64,000 nt of DNA from Pseudaminobacter soli (ex Zhang et al. 2022) (lineage in GTDB: Bacteria > Pseudomonadota > Alphaproteobacteria > Rhizobiales > Rhizobiaceae): contig NZ_JABVCF010000016.1 of NCBI RefSeq assembly GCF_014595955.1, forward strand, positions 72,889 to 136,888. Direction: 5' to 3'. A model generated the notes under the pieces. It was not told the DNA's origin, searched no databases, and saw only the letters and a list, made by a program, of their open reading frames with translations. A program made the position numbers and the translations under genes. This document shows, piece by piece, positions 62,224 through 64,000 of this stretch. Every line of letters starts with the position of its first letter. Position 1 is the first letter of the stretch.

Positions 62224-62930
62224 GCGAGCCCCTTCGCCACCGCCTGCCATCCCCGGCGCGCGACGAGAGCTCCCCAGGCAACGAAGGGGAGGCCAGCCGG
62301 AACCCACATGATGAGCCCGCCCAACTGCTGATCGCCGAGCGGCGTGAAGCCCCAGTCCACGGGCGCGACCGCGTGGATCGCGTAGAGGACTTTGGGAGCG
62401 AAGGTGAGAAGCGCGCCGAGGAGTGCCATCTGCATGTAGCCTCCCAGCACCCAGAGGAGGCTAGTGCCCGCCGCCTGCCCGCGATGGAGGACCGCCTGCC
62501 AGAAGGCGAAGGCCGAGCCGAGGAGCGTCGCCTGCATTGCCCAGTAGGCCACCACATTCGACAGTGCCAGGTCGTAGGCTGGGGGCCAGTGCCAAGCCCA
62601 GAGTACCCCAGTGGAGACCAGGAAGGGCGCCGCCGGGGACCTCGGACTGCGCCCCGGCCAGGCGAGCGCAAGGAGCGGCGCGGCCACCGCCACCAACAGG
62701 ATATGGTGCACCACCCGCGCCGAGAACAGCGCAGCCGAAAGCGCGCAGAGCGGCGAGACGAAGGCCAGCGCCAGCACCGCGACAGCGAGGCCCCCTGCCC
62801 TATTTCGCCCCACCGCGAGTGTTAGGAGGCAGAGCGCCAGGAGCAGCACCGGGTCGAGATTCCAGCGCAGCCAGATGTCCGCCGGGAGGGGCGCCGGGCC
62901 GCAATAAGTCCCCTCCAGCGCCTCCATCAT
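62220..62930 (-). CDS. ctaG: Cytochrome oxidase assembly protein, caa3-type CtaG family
   Basis: This 236-aa protein has about seven helices. It matches the caa3-CtaG family with ARVVHHILLVAVAAPLLALA near residue 70, LWAWHWPPAYDLAL near 110 and the C-terminal DQQLGGLIMWVPAG motif. In Bacillus CtaG is needed to form active caa3 oxidase, probably by helping copper insertion. Its ATG overlaps the stop of the small upstream frame as ATGA. Confidence 0.82.
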   Translation of the reverse strand: MMEALEGTYCGPAPLPADIWLRWNLDPVLLLALCLLTLAVGRNRAGGLAVAVLALAFVSPLCALSAALFSARVVHHILLVAVAAPLLALAWPGRSPRSPAAPFLVSTGVLWAWHWPPAYDLALSNVVAYWAMQATLLGSAFAFWQAVLHRGQAAGTSLLWVLGGYMQMALLGALLTFAPKVLYAIHAVAPVDWGFTPLGDQQLGGLIMWVPAGLPFVAWGALVARRGWQAVAKGLA

Positions 62931-63172
62931 GCGCCAGCCCTCTCAACACGGATGCGAACGGGGAAATACGGCTGCGCAGGCTTGGTCCAGGCGCCGGAGG
63001 TGCACATGTGCCCGCCCGTCTTGTTCTGGCGCGTGAGCGTGCGGAGCACGCCGAAGGTAGGCTTCCGGTCGGCAAGGATGCTGCCGATCGCCGTGAGCGC
63101 CCCCCAGCCTCCGGTGGCATTCTCGTAATGGGATTCGTCGGGCCGCTTACCGGTTTGATTGGGCTTGCTCAT
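62927..63172 (-). pseudogene. N-terminal stub of an FdhF/YdeP-type oxidoreductase
   Basis: The 81-aa frame looks like the first 65 residues of the FdhF/YdeP molybdopterin oxidoreductases: YENATGGWGALTAIGSILAD, then RQNKTGGHMCTSGAWTKPAQ. The family has CxxCAW here; the second Cys is now Gly. The rest of the roughly 750-residue enzyme is missing. The frame ends by overlapping ctaG as ATGA, so its translation may now serve to couple ctaG. It could be a leader peptide rather than dead. Confidence 0.6.
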
Positions 63173-63622
63173 CTGGTCCTCCTTGGCCAGAGACGGTCAT
63201 GCCGGTGGCCGACGCGGCTCGCCTAGGAACAAGCCCGGAAGCCGGAAGTTCCATCTGTCCAGACCGCCCCGTCCCTCCCGCCGGGACAGGTTGCCGCGGC
63301 CCTCCCCGCGCTGTTGAAAGAAATGCGTAGGCACAGCGCCCAGGGTCCGGAGGACTGCCGATGAGGGTTCGAGACCGCCATCGACGCGGGCGTCATTTGG
63401 CAGCGCGCGGAGTTGCTGCTGGATCCGAAATACCTCTCGCGCCTCGCGCCTTGTCGATACGAGGCTGACACGGCCCGTAGGGGCGTCGGACTGCGCTCAG
63501 TTCAAACTTGTCTGGGAATAGCCGCAGCGAGTCCACCCGGCATCGGCGACAGGAGGCCTATTTCGGGTCGCTAAGGAGGCTGCCGACGCAGGGAAAGTCG
63601 CTGGGATGCCAAGGGCTTGGCC
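63173..63622. other. Intergenic region, no gene recognised
   Basis: These 450 bases lie between the oxidase island and tRNA-Trp. The forward strand around 63290-63480 has protein-like pieces in more than one frame (LPALLKEMRRHSAQ; ETAIDAGVIWQRAELLLDP), suggesting a decayed gene. It may also hold the oxidase operon promoter. No family was identified. Confidence 0.4.
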
Positions 63623-63698
<76 letters not shown>

Positions 63699-63924
63699 TC
63701 GCGGCCGCGTACATTTCACAAAGCCGCCCCGGTTGCAAGGGCCGATAAGCGTTTTCGAGTGCGTCTGCGGTTCCGCTGAGGCGCCAATCGCGCGAACTCC
63801 TTGAGAGGCGCGCCAATGGTGGCGAATTGCCGCGTTGCGGCACGAAGTAGTCCTGGAAATGCGAAGGGCGGCCCGAGAGCCGCCCTTCGTGGAGTCAGTG
63901 GCAGGTCCGAAGACCGCGGTTAGC

Positions 63925-64000
<76 letters not shown>

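Overview
The window looks like chromosome from an alphaproteobacterium of the order Rhizobiales, most like Phyllobacteriaceae (Mesorhizobium or a relative). The reasons are the acpXL-fabF-fabF-adh-lpxXL set for the very-long-chain fatty acid of rhizobial lipid A, the tuf / tRNA-Trp / secE-nusG-rplKAJL-rpoBC order, many ABC importers with Tat-type binding proteins, and high GC. The genus is inferred, not proven.

Layout. (1) 0.3-7.2 kb: a tartrate cluster with D(-)-tartrate dehydratase, a small membrane protein, a tartrate/malate dehydrogenase-decarboxylase, a complete TctABC importer and a divergent LysR regulator. (2) 7.9-12.0 kb: a decaying redox block with a truncated glutathionyl-hydroquinone reductase joined to an aldo/keto reductase stub, an SDR, a DoxX protein, a frameshifted NADP reductase and a LysR regulator. 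(3) 12.5-21.9 kb: a FUSC transporter, then an eight-gene operon (HAD phosphatase, peptide-type ABC importer, glycerophosphodiester phosphodiesterase, TIM-barrel isomerase) whose parts resemble the agrocinopine acc operon. (4) 22.3-28.6 kb: gene remnants, a Liv-type ABC importer, an ArsR/integrase scar, and tRNA-Gly and tRNA-Tyr. (5) 28.8-34.1 kb: methyltransferase, RlmB, hydroxypyruvate isomerase, cytochrome P450, a broken DUF2442 gene, a cupin and an AEC permease. (6) 34.4-39.4 kb: the lipid A very-long-chain fatty acid operon, interrupted by a palindromic repeat. (7) 39.5-44.1 kb: a three-subunit cytoplasmic molybdoenzyme, probably SoeABC sulfite dehydrogenase. (8) 44.3-56.4 kb: rpoC, rpoB, rplL, rplJ, rplA, rplK, nusG, secE, all on the minus strand. 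(9) 56.9-63.2 kb: a heme-copper oxidase island lying between secE and tRNA-Trp. (10) 63.6-64.0 kb: tRNA-Trp and the 3' end of tuf.

The most unusual parts are the oxidase island and the lipid A ketosynthase pair. In the oxidase, subunit II has lost the CuA ligands, subunit I (fused to III) has Gln where the K-channel Lys is expected and Ser where a D-channel Asn is expected, and the genes sit beside CtaG, a CopD/HemJ-like protein, DUF2231 and DUF1269 proteins. It may be a quinol oxidase with altered proton paths. In the ketosynthase pair, one partner has lost its catalytic Cys, as in the KS/chain-length-factor pairs of type II polyketide synthases. No CRISPR array, intact insertion sequence or complete prophage was seen.
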